Below are positions 1-9,146 of a stretch of DNA of 54,095 nucleotides, piece by piece (positions within the stretch are counted from its first letter, which is position 1; every line of letters starts with the position of its first letter). The stretch comes from JADKIH01 sp031367345 (lineage in GTDB: Bacteria; Bacteroidota; Bacteroidia; AKYH767-A; 2013-40CM-41-45). The position numbers and the translations under genes are program-made. The stretch spans positions 1-54,095 of the forward strand of contig JANLPR010000171.1 of assembly GCA_031367345.1 (NCBI GenBank). Reading direction: 5' to 3'. The notes beneath the pieces are model-generated. The model was not told where the DNA came from, searched no databases, and saw only the letters and a program-made list of their open reading frames with translations.

Positions 1-2774
1 CCTGTTTCAGCTTGCTCTTCTTGTGAGCCTGTCATTTTTATTGTAACACCTTCCGGAGCCTTAAATTCCTTAATCGCTTTTTCTACATCTTGAACTACAA
101 GATTCTCTTTGTAGCCTGTTAAGATATTTGAACCTATCGTAACTACCGGTTTCTGATTTTTTCGTTTAATAACTCCGTAGGTATCGGAATATTTAACATC
201 AGCAAAAGAAGAGAGGGGAACATTTCTAACCATTCCATTCATGCTCATATCTCGATATAATATTTTCAAATTTCTCAACATGTCAATATTATACCGTTGG
301 TCATCTTGGTATTTTATAACAATATTATAATCATCATTCGCATCTCTGAACTTAGAAATTTCTCCACCTAACACTCCTAAATATATTTCATTTCCAATTG
401 TGTAAGTTGAAATCCCTTCGCGGTTTGCTCGTTCTCGATCAATATCGAAAACAATCTGCGGTTTTTTGTCTTGTAGATCACTCTTCAATTCTTCAACACC
501 ATCGATTTTTAGCGAATCTAAATTTCGTTTTAAATTTTTACTTGCTAAGACCAGGTTTTCATAATTATCTCCGCTCACTTCTATGTTAATTGGTTTGCCA
601 ACCGGAGGTCCACCTTGCTCTTGTGAAACACTGATCTCAGCTCCCGGAATTCCTTTTATTGATTCTCGTATAGTATCTAAATATGCTCTAGACGATACGC
701 CATTTCGTTTTCCAAATTCAACAAACGAAACTGAAACTTTTCCTTTGTTCGGATAATTTCCTTGGTCTTCGTCTTGTGGGTCAGTAACTGAAACAGCCAC
801 ATTTGATGTTACTGATTTTACAATCGGATTAGGCCAACGAATAGCTTGGTAAACTCGGTTTTCTACAATTCTTGTAATTGAATCGGTATATGATTGATCT
901 GTTCCAACGGGTAAACTTATATAAACATTTGCAAAATTAGGATCAGCAGTAGGGAAGAAGGAAACTCCACCATTCCTTACAGTCAATAATACAATTGACA
1001 AAACAAATAAAGCAATAACTGAAAGCATCATTTGCCACGGACGGTGTAAGCACCACACTAATACACGACGATATTTTTCTTGAAAATTTGGCCACGATTT
1101 ATCTTGGAAATTTTTAATGCGACTATGCAGCCAGAAATGATTTAGTAACCACGATAAGAAAATAAGAACAGAAAAATTCCCTAGTCCGAAATTGATAAGG
1201 TACCCGACTACTATCGCAATCCCGAATATCAAGTAGGTTGGCTTCAAGTTTTTAATTTTATCTTCTTCGTCTTTGTGATGAGGCTTCATGAAAGTCACTG
1301 CAAACACCGGATTGATTAAATAGGCAACAAGTAAAGATGCAGTGAGTGTAACAATTAATGTAACTGGTAAGAAGAACATGAATTTTCCGATAACTCCTTT
1401 CCAGAACAATAATGGAAAGAACGGTGCAAGTGTGGTTAATGTACCAGATAACACCGGAAGGAACACTTCTCCTGCAGCCATTTTTGCGGCTTCTATAATT
1501 GGCCGTTTCCCATTTGCGAAAATTCGATGGGTATTTTCGATCACTACTATCGCATCATCAACTACAATTCCGAGTGCAAGTAAAAAGGAAAAGAGAACGA
1601 TCATGTTAAGTGAAAAGCCTAGTGTCGGCATCACTAAGAATGCTAAACACATAGAAAGTGGCACTGATAAGGCCACAAAGAATGCATTAGTTGCTCCCAT
1701 GAAAAACATCAGAACAATTAAAACTAAAATGAAGCCGATTACGATCGTATTAATAAGATCGTGAAGTGTCATTCGTGTTTGATCGCTTTGATCTCCTGTA
1801 AGAGTCACTTTTAAATCTTTAGGCCATGTGTTCGCTTTGAATTCGTCGATGATAGCTACAATTTTATCCGAAGCCTCTATGAGGTTTTCACCTTTCCTCT
1901 TAACTACATTCAACGTTATCACGTTCTTCTTGTCTAGCCGAGCATAGCTTTCTTGTTCTTTAAAACTATCAACTACTTCAGCTATGTTTTTTAAGTAAAC
2001 CGGACTTCCATTAATACTTTTAATAATTAAGTTGCCTATCTGGTCTGCGTTTTTAAAATCACCTGAAACACTAAGTGATCGTCTAACGCCATTCATATTC
2101 ACTGAGCCTCCCGGAATGGTAAGGTTTTCACTTTGTATTGCTCGTGAAATATCAGTCATTGAAATTTGTGCCGCCTGCATTTTGATCATATCAACATTGA
2201 TTTGGATCTCTCGCTCTAATGCTCCTATAATCTCAACTTTTTTAATCTCCTTTAAGCTTTCAAGTTTTTCCTTTGTATTGTCAGCGTATTTTTTGAGCTT
2301 TGCTAAATCGTAATCCCCACTGATGTTAATTTGCATTACAGGTAAATCAGCGAAATTGATGTCCATGATCTCAGGATCATTCTTTAGATCTTTAGGAAGA
2401 TCTTTTTTAGCGCGATCAACAGCATCTTTAACTTTCTGTTTTGCTACATCAATATTCACGTCGGATTGAAATTCTACAATCACATTACAATAATCCTGTA
2501 AGGAATTACTTTTTAATTTCTTTACTCCGGCAATACTTTTACATTCCTTTTCTATTGGGCGAACTATCAGGTTCTCCATGTCTTTTGGAGAAGTTCCAGG
2601 ATAAACTACACTCACATAAATATTAGGCAATGAAATATCAGGGAATGCTTCTTTAGGGAGATTGTTATATGCAGAAATACCGGCAATGGCTAAAATAAAA
2701 GTAATGACAAAGGCGGCTACTTTATTTTCTATTACCCAACTGGATGGTTTAAATTCTTTATGTTTTTCTTTCAT
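1..2774 (-). CDS. RND-family efflux transporter permease (3' end missing)
   Basis: This is the inner-membrane proton-driven pump of a tripartite efflux system (AcrB/MexB superfamily). About 924 residues are visible from the ATG at 2774; the frame runs open off the left edge, so roughly the last 100-150 residues are missing. Visible hallmarks are an N-terminal membrane segment after KPSSWVIENK, the porter-domain stretch PGTSPKDMENLIVRPIE, and a transmembrane block with the paired aspartates of VVDDAIVVIEN near residues 405-407, which carry protons in AcrB. A second membrane segment near residue 610 starts the second half of the protein. It lies 53 nt downstream of the adaptor gene and 660 nt downstream of the TolC gene, in the same operon. 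The substrate (drug or metal) cannot be read from the sequence. Confidence 0.93.
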   Translation of the reverse strand, partial: MKEKHKEFKPSSWVIENKVAAFVITFILAIAGISAYNNLPKEAFPDISLPNIYVSVVYPGTSPKDMENLIVRPIEKECKSIAGVKKLKSNSLQDYCNVIVEFQSDVNIDVAKQKVKDAVDRAKKDLPKDLKNDPEIMDINFADLPVMQINISGDYDLAKLKKYADNTKEKLESLKEIKKVEIIGALEREIQINVDMIKMQAAQISMTDISRAIQSENLTIPGGSVNMNGVRRSLSVSGDFKNADQIGNLIIKSINGSPVYLKNIAEVVDSFKEQESYARLDKKNVITLNVVKRKGENLIEASDKIVAIIDEFKANTWPKDLKVTLTGDQSDQTRMTLHDLINTIVIGFILVLIVLMFFMGATNAFFVALSVPLSMCLAFLVMPTLGFSLNMIVLFSFLLALGIVVDDAIVVIENTHRIFANGKRPIIEAAKMAAGEVFLPVLSGTLTTLAPFFPLLFWKGVIGKFMFFLPVTLIVTLTASLLVAYLINPVFAVTFMKPHHKDEEDKIKNLKPTYLIFGIAIVVGYLINFGLGNFSVLIFLSWLLNHFWLHSRIKNFQDKSWPNFQEKYRRVLVWCLHRPWQMMLSVIALFVLSIVLLTVRNGGVSFFPTADPNFANVYISLPVGTDQSYTDSITRIVENRVYQAIRWPNPIVKSVTSNVAVSVTDPQDEDQGNYPNKGKVSVSFVEFGKRNGVSSRAYLDTIRESIKGIPGAEISVSQEQGGPPVGKPINIEVSGDNYENLVLASKNLKRNLDSLKIDGVEELKSDLQDKKPQIVFDIDRERANREGISTYTIGNEIYLGVLGGEISKFRDANDDYNIVIKYQDDQRYNIDMLRNLKILYRDMSMNGMVRNVPLSSFADVKYSDTYGVIKRKNQKPVVTIGSNILTGYKENLVVQDVEKAIKEFKAPEGVTIKMTGSQEEQAET

Positions 2775-2827
2775 AGCGATGCACTAATTGTAATGTTAAA
2801 TGATAAAAATTGGAGTATGTAAATAGA

Positions 2828-3934
2828 TTAAAGTTTTATTTCATCACCTTCTATAACATTTGAATAGCCAATTGTAATTACTTCATCACCATTTTCTAAA
2901 CCATTAGTTATTTCAGCTAGTCCATTATAAATTGTTCCGATGGTAATTGTTTTCCTTTTAGCAATTGTTTTACTTCCTTCTTGTGTTTTTACATAAACAA
3001 AACTTCCATCACCCGATTTCTGTATGGCTGTTACAGGAACAATAAATGCTTTGTTATTTTTATAATCCACTATCTTTAAAATTGCAAGCATATTCGGTTT
3101 AAAATTTCCTTGTTTCTCTGAAAGTTTTACTTCAACTTTAAATGTGCGGTTCAATGGGTCGATTCTTCCTCCTGAATAAGAAATAGTAACATCTACCTCC
3201 TTATTCTGATCTGGAAAAACTGCTACTGCTTCATCACCTGCTTTTACTTTTGTGATAAACGATTCTGCGACTTCTCCTTTTATTTTCAATTCACTTGCGT
3301 TAATAACTCTTATAGCAGGGGAGCCGGGTCCAACAGTTTGCCCAACTTTAATTGCGATATCATCAACTATTCCATTAATCGGTGATTTAATTTTTGATAA
3401 TTCTATTTGTTGATTTAATGTAGCAACTCTTTTTTCTGTCGCTTCTTTAGCCGTTTTAGCCTGCAGAAACTGAATCTCACTTCCAATTTTTTGATCCCAT
3501 AAATTTTTCTGACGATTAAATAAAGTAGTGCTTAGTTCTAGTTGCGTCTGTAATTCAGCCTGACTTTGTCGAAGTATTTTATCGTCAATTGTTGCTAATA
3601 GTTGACCTTTTGATACATGCTCACCGGTATGAACAATAATGTCTGTAACACTGCCTGCACTTTGTGCACTCAACAGAACATCTTCATCACCATCAACTTT
3701 TCCTTGTACTTCAATGTAGTGTTTGAAAATTGTTGGTTCCATTTTTGTAATCCCTACAAGCTTCGATTTGTCAGTGGTAGTATCGTTTTTAGCTAATTTT
3801 GCCTCTAATAAAACAATCTTTTCTTTAATTTCAGATTGTTGTTTTTTAAGATCATCCAATGCATCTTTATCTGATTTCGATTTACACGCGAAAAATAAAG
3901 TGGTGATCAATAAGAGTGAGAATATTTTTTTCAT
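2828..3934 (-). CDS. RND efflux periplasmic adaptor (membrane fusion protein), lipoprotein
   Basis: Periplasmic adaptor that links the RND pump to the outer-membrane channel. The N-terminus is a lipoprotein signal peptide with lipobox LFFAC (Cys17), followed by a short charged coiled coil (residues 25-50), the lipoyl-type half motif HTGEHVSKGQLLATID (about residue 100), a helical hairpin, the second lipoyl half (IKSPINGIVDDIAIKVGQTV) and beta-barrel and membrane-proximal domains. The length of 368 aa is typical. The ATG at 3934 is fixed by the signal peptide. It sits between the TolC gene (35 nt upstream) and the pump gene (53 nt downstream), so the three parts are probably co-transcribed. 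Confidence 0.93.
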   Translation of the reverse strand: MKKIFSLLLITTLFFACKSKSDKDALDDLKKQQSEIKEKIVLLEAKLAKNDTTTDKSKLVGITKMEPTIFKHYIEVQGKVDGDEDVLLSAQSAGSVTDIIVHTGEHVSKGQLLATIDDKILRQSQAELQTQLELSTTLFNRQKNLWDQKIGSEIQFLQAKTAKEATEKRVATLNQQIELSKIKSPINGIVDDIAIKVGQTVGPGSPAIRVINASELKIKGEVAESFITKVKAGDEAVAVFPDQNKEVDVTISYSGGRIDPLNRTFKVEVKLSEKQGNFKPNMLAILKIVDYKNNKAFIVPVTAIQKSGDGSFVYVKTQEGSKTIAKRKTITIGTIYNGLAEITNGLENGDEVITIGYSNVIEGDEIKL

Positions 3935-3969
3935 AATGGATTTTTATTTATAGAGAAAGTATTGAGTTT

Positions 3970-5310
3970 TTAGTATTTGAAATTTCCAAGAGCTTTATCA
4001 ACGTCTATTTTTGCAATTAAAGCATCATATAAAGCATTAAAGTAATTTGATTGAGCTTCTTTTAAAGATGTTTCGGAGTTGAGTAATTCAAGATTTGATC
4101 CAATTCCTTGATCATATTTAATTTTTGTTGTCCGGTTAACATTTTCTGCCAATTGAAGATTTTTTTCTTGCGAATTCAGCGAGGTTAATGCATTTGCCAG
4201 TGTTGACCTACTGGATGCAACTTGTAGTTCTACACCATTAGAAAATGAAGTCAATTGATTTTTTATTTTTCTCAAGCTCAACTGTTCGTGGTTTATTTTT
4301 GCTTCTCTTGTGAAACCGTCAAATAAGTTGATACTTAATGTTGCTCCAATCAAACCAATTGGATACCATCTATAACTATTGTCAAAAAAGTTAAACTTGG
4401 ATCGTTGTGCATTGGCATTCAAACTTCCATAGGCAACAATGCTTGGGAAGTATTGTGCTTTGTATCTTTTAATATTATATTCTTGTAACTGTTCCTGTGT
4501 TTTCAATAAAGAATATTCAATTCTTTTTTCCGGATCAGCCTTGTCTAACGATATCGTAATATTTTTAATTGCTTGCTTATCTAGTGAATCGGTTAATACG
4601 ATTTGGCTTTGAGGTGACAAGCCCATCTGAAACTTTAAAGCATCTTCCAGTGTTTTTACAATTCTATTAAAATTTTCCTTCTCACTGGTAATGTTGTTGA
4701 ATGCAACTTGTATTCGGTCAACATCAATTTGCTCCACAAATCCATTTTCATACATCGCTTTTACATCGCTACTATATTTTTGAAGTCGAGAAACGTTTGC
4801 CTCTAAAACCTGTCTCCGATCGTTCATAAGCAAAACCATATAGTATGCTTTCGTAACGGCTGCGGCAGTTTCAATCTTTGTACGGTCAACATTTTTTCTC
4901 GAAAGTTCTTTAATTGTTCTCGCAGCTTGTAGCCCAACTATATAAGAAGGTTCAAAGATGAGTTGTGAAGCAGAAACACCGGCAGTAGCATTGTAGCGTG
5001 TCCCGAATTTAATAGCTTGATATGTGCCCGGCTCACCACCAAAAAATTCAGCCGGAATTAAGGATGTTGGGATTTCAACATAATCTTTTATGTCGAAGCT
5101 TGCACTTAGCTGAGGAAGTCCCATCCCTATAATTTCTTTTGCTTGTGTCTTTGCAATGTCAGCATCCAGTTGAGCATTTAAGACGTCCATCTGATGTTCA
5201 AATGCATAATCAACTGCTTGTTTAATGCTGAACGAAAGTGTTTGGTCGGTGCCTTGGGAGTAGGAGGCGAAGTAAAAAAAGAGTAGAAGCCCTGTAAGAT
5301 ATTTTTTCAT
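3970..5310 (-). CDS. TolC-like outer-membrane efflux channel
   Basis: Outer-membrane channel of the efflux system (OEP family). A signal peptide (ending near YFASYSQG) is followed by two OEP repeats rich in long amphipathic helices, for example the region of residues 155-235 and the C-terminal stretch LKEAQSNYFNALYDALIAK. The total of 446 aa is normal for the family. It starts 49 nt after the tetR stop and precedes the adaptor by 35 nt, giving the order regulator-channel-adaptor-pump that is common in Bacteroidota. Confidence 0.93.
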   Translation of the reverse strand: MKKYLTGLLLFFYFASYSQGTDQTLSFSIKQAVDYAFEHQMDVLNAQLDADIAKTQAKEIIGMGLPQLSASFDIKDYVEIPTSLIPAEFFGGEPGTYQAIKFGTRYNATAGVSASQLIFEPSYIVGLQAARTIKELSRKNVDRTKIETAAAVTKAYYMVLLMNDRRQVLEANVSRLQKYSSDVKAMYENGFVEQIDVDRIQVAFNNITSEKENFNRIVKTLEDALKFQMGLSPQSQIVLTDSLDKQAIKNITISLDKADPEKRIEYSLLKTQEQLQEYNIKRYKAQYFPSIVAYGSLNANAQRSKFNFFDNSYRWYPIGLIGATLSINLFDGFTREAKINHEQLSLRKIKNQLTSFSNGVELQVASSRSTLANALTSLNSQEKNLQLAENVNRTTKIKYDQGIGSNLELLNSETSLKEAQSNYFNALYDALIAKIDVDKALGNFKY

Positions 5311-5359
5311 AATGAAGTTGACGCTTTACTTTAAATAATATTTTAATTAAATGAGAATT

Positions 5360-5971
5360 TTATTTTGATTTATACATATCAATCATACTCAAACCTTTCA
5401 ATGTAACAATTCCATGTAAAAAGTGTTCAAAAATTTCCGTCTGAACTTCTACTGGGTTAAAAATCGAAGTAGGAAATTGAGTCGGATTAAATCCAAAATT
5501 CACTTCAGCCATCCGAAGCCGCGACAGAATTTTTACATTTATTTTACTACGATAAAGTGAAAGTTTAATTCCCTTTTTAAGATTCTCTTCAACAAATCCA
5601 ATCAATGTCTTATCTTGAAAACTTCTAAATTCCTCCCAAGCACCAATGTGATACTTTTGTAAATCATGAAAAATAATTGGATTAAATCGTCTGAGAAATT
5701 GTTGAAGATGCGTCATAATTTTAAGCATTTCTTCTATTGGATTTTCAGAAGTTGTCCGAATCACTTTTAAAACTTCTATTTCATTTTCAAGCTCAGACTT
5801 CACCATCAATTTCACCAATAAGTTTTTGTCTTTATAAAAGGTGTAGATTGTTTTTTTAGAAATATTCAAGTGCTTAGCAATTTCGTCCATGGTAATTGAT
5901 TTAATACCATGCTTGAAGAATAGATCTCTTGATCCATGCAATATTTTAATTTCTTGTCCGGCAACTTTCAT
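5360..5971 (-). CDS. TetR-family transcriptional regulator of the efflux operon
   Basis: The first gene of the efflux operon encodes a 203-aa TetR-type regulator. The N-terminal helix-turn-helix is clear: residues 8-50, with ITMDEIAKHLNISKKTIYTFY as recognition region. The C-terminal ligand and dimerisation part is divergent, as usual. The ATG at 5971 gives a normal TetR N-terminus. The predicted -7 element ends only 9 nt upstream, so the mRNA would have an almost absent leader. A perfect 8-bp inverted repeat in the promoter (5990-6015) is a likely operator, which suggests that the protein represses its own operon. The inducer is unknown. Confidence 0.92.
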   Translation of the reverse strand: MKVAGQEIKILHGSRDLFFKHGIKSITMDEIAKHLNISKKTIYTFYKDKNLLVKLMVKSELENEIEVLKVIRTTSENPIEEMLKIMTHLQQFLRRFNPIIFHDLQKYHIGAWEEFRSFQDKTLIGFVEENLKKGIKLSLYRSKINVKILSRLRMAEVNFGFNPTQFPTSIFNPVEVQTEIFEHFLHGIVTLKGLSMIDMYKSK

Positions 5972-5979
5972 TTCGTTCG

Positions 5980-6010
5980 CAAAACTATGGAAACTTTAAG
6001 CAACTCCAAA
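5980..6010 (-). promoter_or_regulatory. Promoter of the tetR-efflux operon
   Basis: On the minus strand a TTTG at 6010-6007 is followed after 19 nt by TAGTTTTG (5987-5980), a perfect match to the Bacteroidota TAnnTTTG element at accepted spacing. Transcription would start near 5973, two bases before the ATG at 5971. Confidence 0.7.
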
Positions 6011-6015
6011 GTTTC
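5990..6015. promoter_or_regulatory. Probable TetR operator (inverted repeat)
   Basis: GAAACTTT (5990-5997) and AAAGTTTC (6008-6015) are perfect reverse complements separated by 10 nt. The repeat overlaps the TTTG element and the spacer of the tetR promoter, so a bound dimer would block polymerase. Binding by the adjacent TetR protein is inferred from position and symmetry. Confidence 0.6.
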
Positions 6016-6195
6016 TGACTTCTTTTTCTAAATTATTTTAATACTATTAGGCTCTGGTTACTCTTTGGTCAGATTTTCGTCTTAATTGTTTGAAATTTTG
6101 TTTTAAATAAATATTTATTGACGCGGAGATATCTTTAATTCTAAGAAATGCATTAAAAAAAAGTCTAAATTCGCGCTTTAATAATAAATTTAGGA

Positions 6196-7539
6196 ATGGA
6201 AATCGACGCATTAAATTCAATTTCACCGATTGATGGACGCTACCGCAATCAAACTGCTGCTTTAGCCGCTTTTTTCTCGGAGGCATCGTTGATGAAGTAC
6301 CGATTATTTGTTGAAGTGGAATATTTTATTGCACTTTGCGAATTACCTCTACCACAATTGAAAAATGTAGACCCGGCTAATTTCGAAAAATTGCGTGCGT
6401 TGTATTCTAATTTTTCAGCGACTGATGCTCAAAATATTAAAGAGAAAGAAAAGATTACGAATCACGATGTCAAAGCACTTGAATATTTTTTAAAAGAAAA
6501 ATTATCGGAATTTGGTTTCTCGGAAGTAAAAGAGTTTGTTCATTTTGGATTGACTTCTCAAGATATTAATAATACTGCTTTTCCTCTTGCAATCAAAGAT
6601 GCAGTTTCTAAATTATATATTCCTAAGATAAGAGATGTGGTTCAAAAGTTGTCGTTGTTCAGCGAAGAATGGAAAGATATTCCCATGCTTGCTAGAACTC
6701 ACGGGCAACCGGCTTCTCCAACACGATTAGGAAAAGAGATTACAGTTTTTATTGAGAGAATTGCAAATCAACTTTCTCAGCTTTCAGTCATTCCATTTAC
6801 TGCAAAATTTGGCGGAGCTACCGGCAATTTCAACGCACACCATATTGCATATCCTTCCATCAATTGGATTAACTTTGCGAATAAATTTTGTCTCGAAAAA
6901 TTATCGTTACAGCGTCAACAATTCACTACGCAAATTGAACATTACGATCAATTATGTGCTTTGTTTGATGTAATGAAACGGATCAATACAATTCTTATTG
7001 ACTTTGATCGTGACATGTGGACTTATATTTCAATGGATTATTTTAAACAATCAATAAATGTAGGCGAGGTAGGTTCATCAGCAATGCCACATAAAGTTAA
7101 CCCCATTGATTTTGAAAATTCTGAAGGTAATCTAGGGATCGCAAACGCACTCTTTGAACATCTTTCAGCAAAACTGCCCATTTCAAGATTACAGCGCGAC
7201 CTAACAGACTCTACTGTTTTGCGAAACGTTGGTGTTCCTTTTGCTCATACTTATATTGCACTTACATCTCTCTTAAAAGGATGTAATAAACTTATTTTGA
7301 ATCAAGCTGCTTTAAATAAAGACTTGGAAGAAAATTGGAACGTAGTGGCTGAAGCAATTCAAACAATTTTAAGAAGAGAGAATTATCCGAATCCATACGA
7401 GGAACTGAAAAAATTAACACGTACTAATGATCAAATGGATCAACAAAAATTTCATTCGTTCATTGATGGTTTATCTGTTTCAGCGGATGTAAAAAATGAA
7501 TTAAAAAAAATTACACCATTTAATTATTTAGGTATATAG
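6196..7539 (+). CDS. purB: Adenylosuccinate lyase
   Basis: Catalyses two fumarate-releasing steps of purine synthesis (SAICAR to AICAR, adenylosuccinate to AMP) in the cytosol. The 447-aa protein has the E. coli-like PurB start (MEIDALNSISPIDGRYR), the block LTSQDINNTAF, the histidine region ARTHGQPASPTRLGKE and the fumarase/lyase signature GSSAMPHKVNPIDFE. A glycosyltransferase gene follows after only 3 nt, so the two are probably co-transcribed. A partial -7-like sequence (TAAATTCG at 6166-6173) lies upstream, without a clear -33 element. Confidence 0.97.
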   Translation: MEIDALNSISPIDGRYRNQTAALAAFFSEASLMKYRLFVEVEYFIALCELPLPQLKNVDPANFEKLRALYSNFSATDAQNIKEKEKITNHDVKALEYFLKEKLSEFGFSEVKEFVHFGLTSQDINNTAFPLAIKDAVSKLYIPKIRDVVQKLSLFSEEWKDIPMLARTHGQPASPTRLGKEITVFIERIANQLSQLSVIPFTAKFGGATGNFNAHHIAYPSINWINFANKFCLEKLSLQRQQFTTQIEHYDQLCALFDVMKRINTILIDFDRDMWTYISMDYFKQSINVGEVGSSAMPHKVNPIDFENSEGNLGIANALFEHLSAKLPISRLQRDLTDSTVLRNVGVPFAHTYIALTSLLKGCNKLILNQAALNKDLEENWNVVAEAIQTILRRENYPNPYEELKKLTRTNDQMDQQKFHSFIDGLSVSADVKNELKKITPFNYLGI

Positions 7540-7542
7540 CCA

Positions 7543-8412
7543 ATGAAAGTTTGTGGTTTTACTTTTATTAGAAATGCTATTCGATTTGATTATCCGATTG
7601 TAGAAGCTATTACATCTATTCTTCCGCTATGCGATGAGTTCATAGTATTAGTAGGCAATTCAGATGACAATACACGTAATTTGATTGAACGGATAGGCTC
7701 CGATAAAATAAAATTGATTGATAGTATTTGGGATGAGAGTTTGAGAGAGGGAGGAAGGGTGCTTGCCGATGAAACCAATAAAGCAATGAAGTATTTTTCT
7801 CCCGATACTAATTGGGCTTTTTATATTCAAGGCGATGAAGTAGTACATGAAAAATATCATCAGTCAATCCATGATTCAATGGTACGATGGAAAGACGATG
7901 TTAAAGTAGAGGGTTTGTTGTTTGATTACACTCATTTTTACGGCAGCTATGATTTCATTGGTGATTCAACTAACTGGTACAGAAAGGAAGTTCGCATTAT
8001 TAAAAATGATACAAACATCTATTCATTCAGAGATGCACAAGGATTTCAAAAAAATGGTCGTCCACTTAAAGTGAAAGAGGTGAATGCTTCTGTTTACCAT
8101 TACGGATGGGTAAAGCCTCCGGTAAAACAAATGGAAAAGCAAAAGTATTTTCATTCACTTTGGCATAACGATGAATGGTTAAAAAAAAATATAGTAGGAA
8201 CAAAGGAGTTTGATTACTCACAAATAGATTCACTAGCGCACTTCAAAGGGGCACATCCTGAAGTAATGCAAAAACGTATAAGTTCAGGTAATTGGACTTT
8301 TGATTTCGATCCTACTGTAAAGAAATTGTCTTTTAAGTCGAGGTTTAAACTAACGATCGAACAATTTACGGGATGGCGAATAGGAGAATACAAAAATTAC
8401 AAATTGCTATAG
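7543..8412 (+). CDS. Family 2-like glycosyltransferase
   Basis: A 289-aa cytosolic protein with a GT-A type N-terminus: MKVCGFTFIRNAIRFDYPIVEA, then LCDEFIVLVGNSDDNTRNLI, and an acidic motif in FYIQGDEVVHEKYH (about residues 93-106) that probably takes the place of the DxD-like metal site. It resembles the family 2 glycosyltransferases common in Bacteroidota. The acceptor and sugar are unknown. It begins 3 nt after purB and ends 2 nt before the convergent Fe-S protein gene, with no terminator between them. Confidence 0.8.
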   Translation: MKVCGFTFIRNAIRFDYPIVEAITSILPLCDEFIVLVGNSDDNTRNLIERIGSDKIKLIDSIWDESLREGGRVLADETNKAMKYFSPDTNWAFYIQGDEVVHEKYHQSIHDSMVRWKDDVKVEGLLFDYTHFYGSYDFIGDSTNWYRKEVRIIKNDTNIYSFRDAQGFQKNGRPLKVKEVNASVYHYGWVKPPVKQMEKQKYFHSLWHNDEWLKKNIVGTKEFDYSQIDSLAHFKGAHPEVMQKRISSGNWTFDFDPTVKKLSFKSRFKLTIEQFTGWRIGEYKNYKLL

Positions 8413-8414
8413 CA

Positions 8415-9134
8415 TTACCAACCGCTTGCAAGCACATCGGCAAGATGCATAACTTTCATTTGCTTGCCTTGCTTTTTCATATAGCCATCCAAATGCATCA
8501 AACACGATCCGTCTGTTGAAATAATAATGTCCGCTTTTGTATCAATTGCATTATTGATTTTTTGCTCTGCCATACCAACAGCTATTGATTCATATTTAAT
8601 AGAAAATGTTCCTCCAAATCCACAGCATGTTTCTGTGTCATTCATTTCTCGAAGTTCTAATCCTTTTACATTCGATAAAAGAGTTCTCGGCTCTTGTTTA
8701 ATGCCTACTTCTCGAAGTGCTGCACAGCTATCGTGATATGTAGCAATGCCATCAAATCGTGCTCCGAGGTCAGTAACTTTTAAAATATTTACTAGGAAAT
8801 CACTTAACTCAAAAATATTTTTTTGAATAGTTTTAGATTCATTATGCAGTACAGAATTATGAAACATTTCCGGGTAATAATTTTTCACCATTCCCACGCA
8901 AGAAGCAGATGGTGAAACAATGTAACGGTCGTTTGGAAAGTCTTTGATAAATTTTTCACCAACATCTTTGCACTGATCCCAATATCCTCCATTAAAAGCA
9001 GGCTGTCCACAACATGTCTGATTCGGATTGTAGTTAACCGTACAGCCAACTTTTTCAAGAATCTTGATCATGTTAAACGCTGTTTGCGGATAAATTTGAT
9101 CAATAAAACAAGGAATAAATATATCGACTATCAT
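8415..9134 (-). CDS. (Fe-S)-binding cysteine-rich protein, LutA/LldE/YkgE type
   Basis: A 239-aa protein with two CCG-type cysteine-rich domains, CCGQPAFNGGYWDQC in the N-terminal half and CCGFGGTFSIKY in the C-terminal half. These domains bind Fe-S clusters in heterodisulfide-reductase-like and lactate-oxidation (LutA/LldE) proteins. No LutB or LutC partner lies nearby, so a role in lactate oxidation is only a possibility. The gene is the third in an apparent minus-strand operon, hemE - UMF1 transporter - this gene, with a 12-nt gap to the transporter. Confidence 0.85.
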   Translation of the reverse strand: MIVDIFIPCFIDQIYPQTAFNMIKILEKVGCTVNYNPNQTCCGQPAFNGGYWDQCKDVGEKFIKDFPNDRYIVSPSASCVGMVKNYYPEMFHNSVLHNESKTIQKNIFELSDFLVNILKVTDLGARFDGIATYHDSCAALREVGIKQEPRTLLSNVKGLELREMNDTETCCGFGGTFSIKYESIAVGMAEQKINNAIDTKADIIISTDGSCLMHLDGYMKKQGKQMKVMHLADVLASGW

Positions 9135-9146
9135 AGTTGTGTCTTT

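Noticed and set aside
398..2626. Several plus-strand frames opposite the RND gene
   Set aside because: They lie antisense to the continuous RND pump frame and show no recognisable domains.
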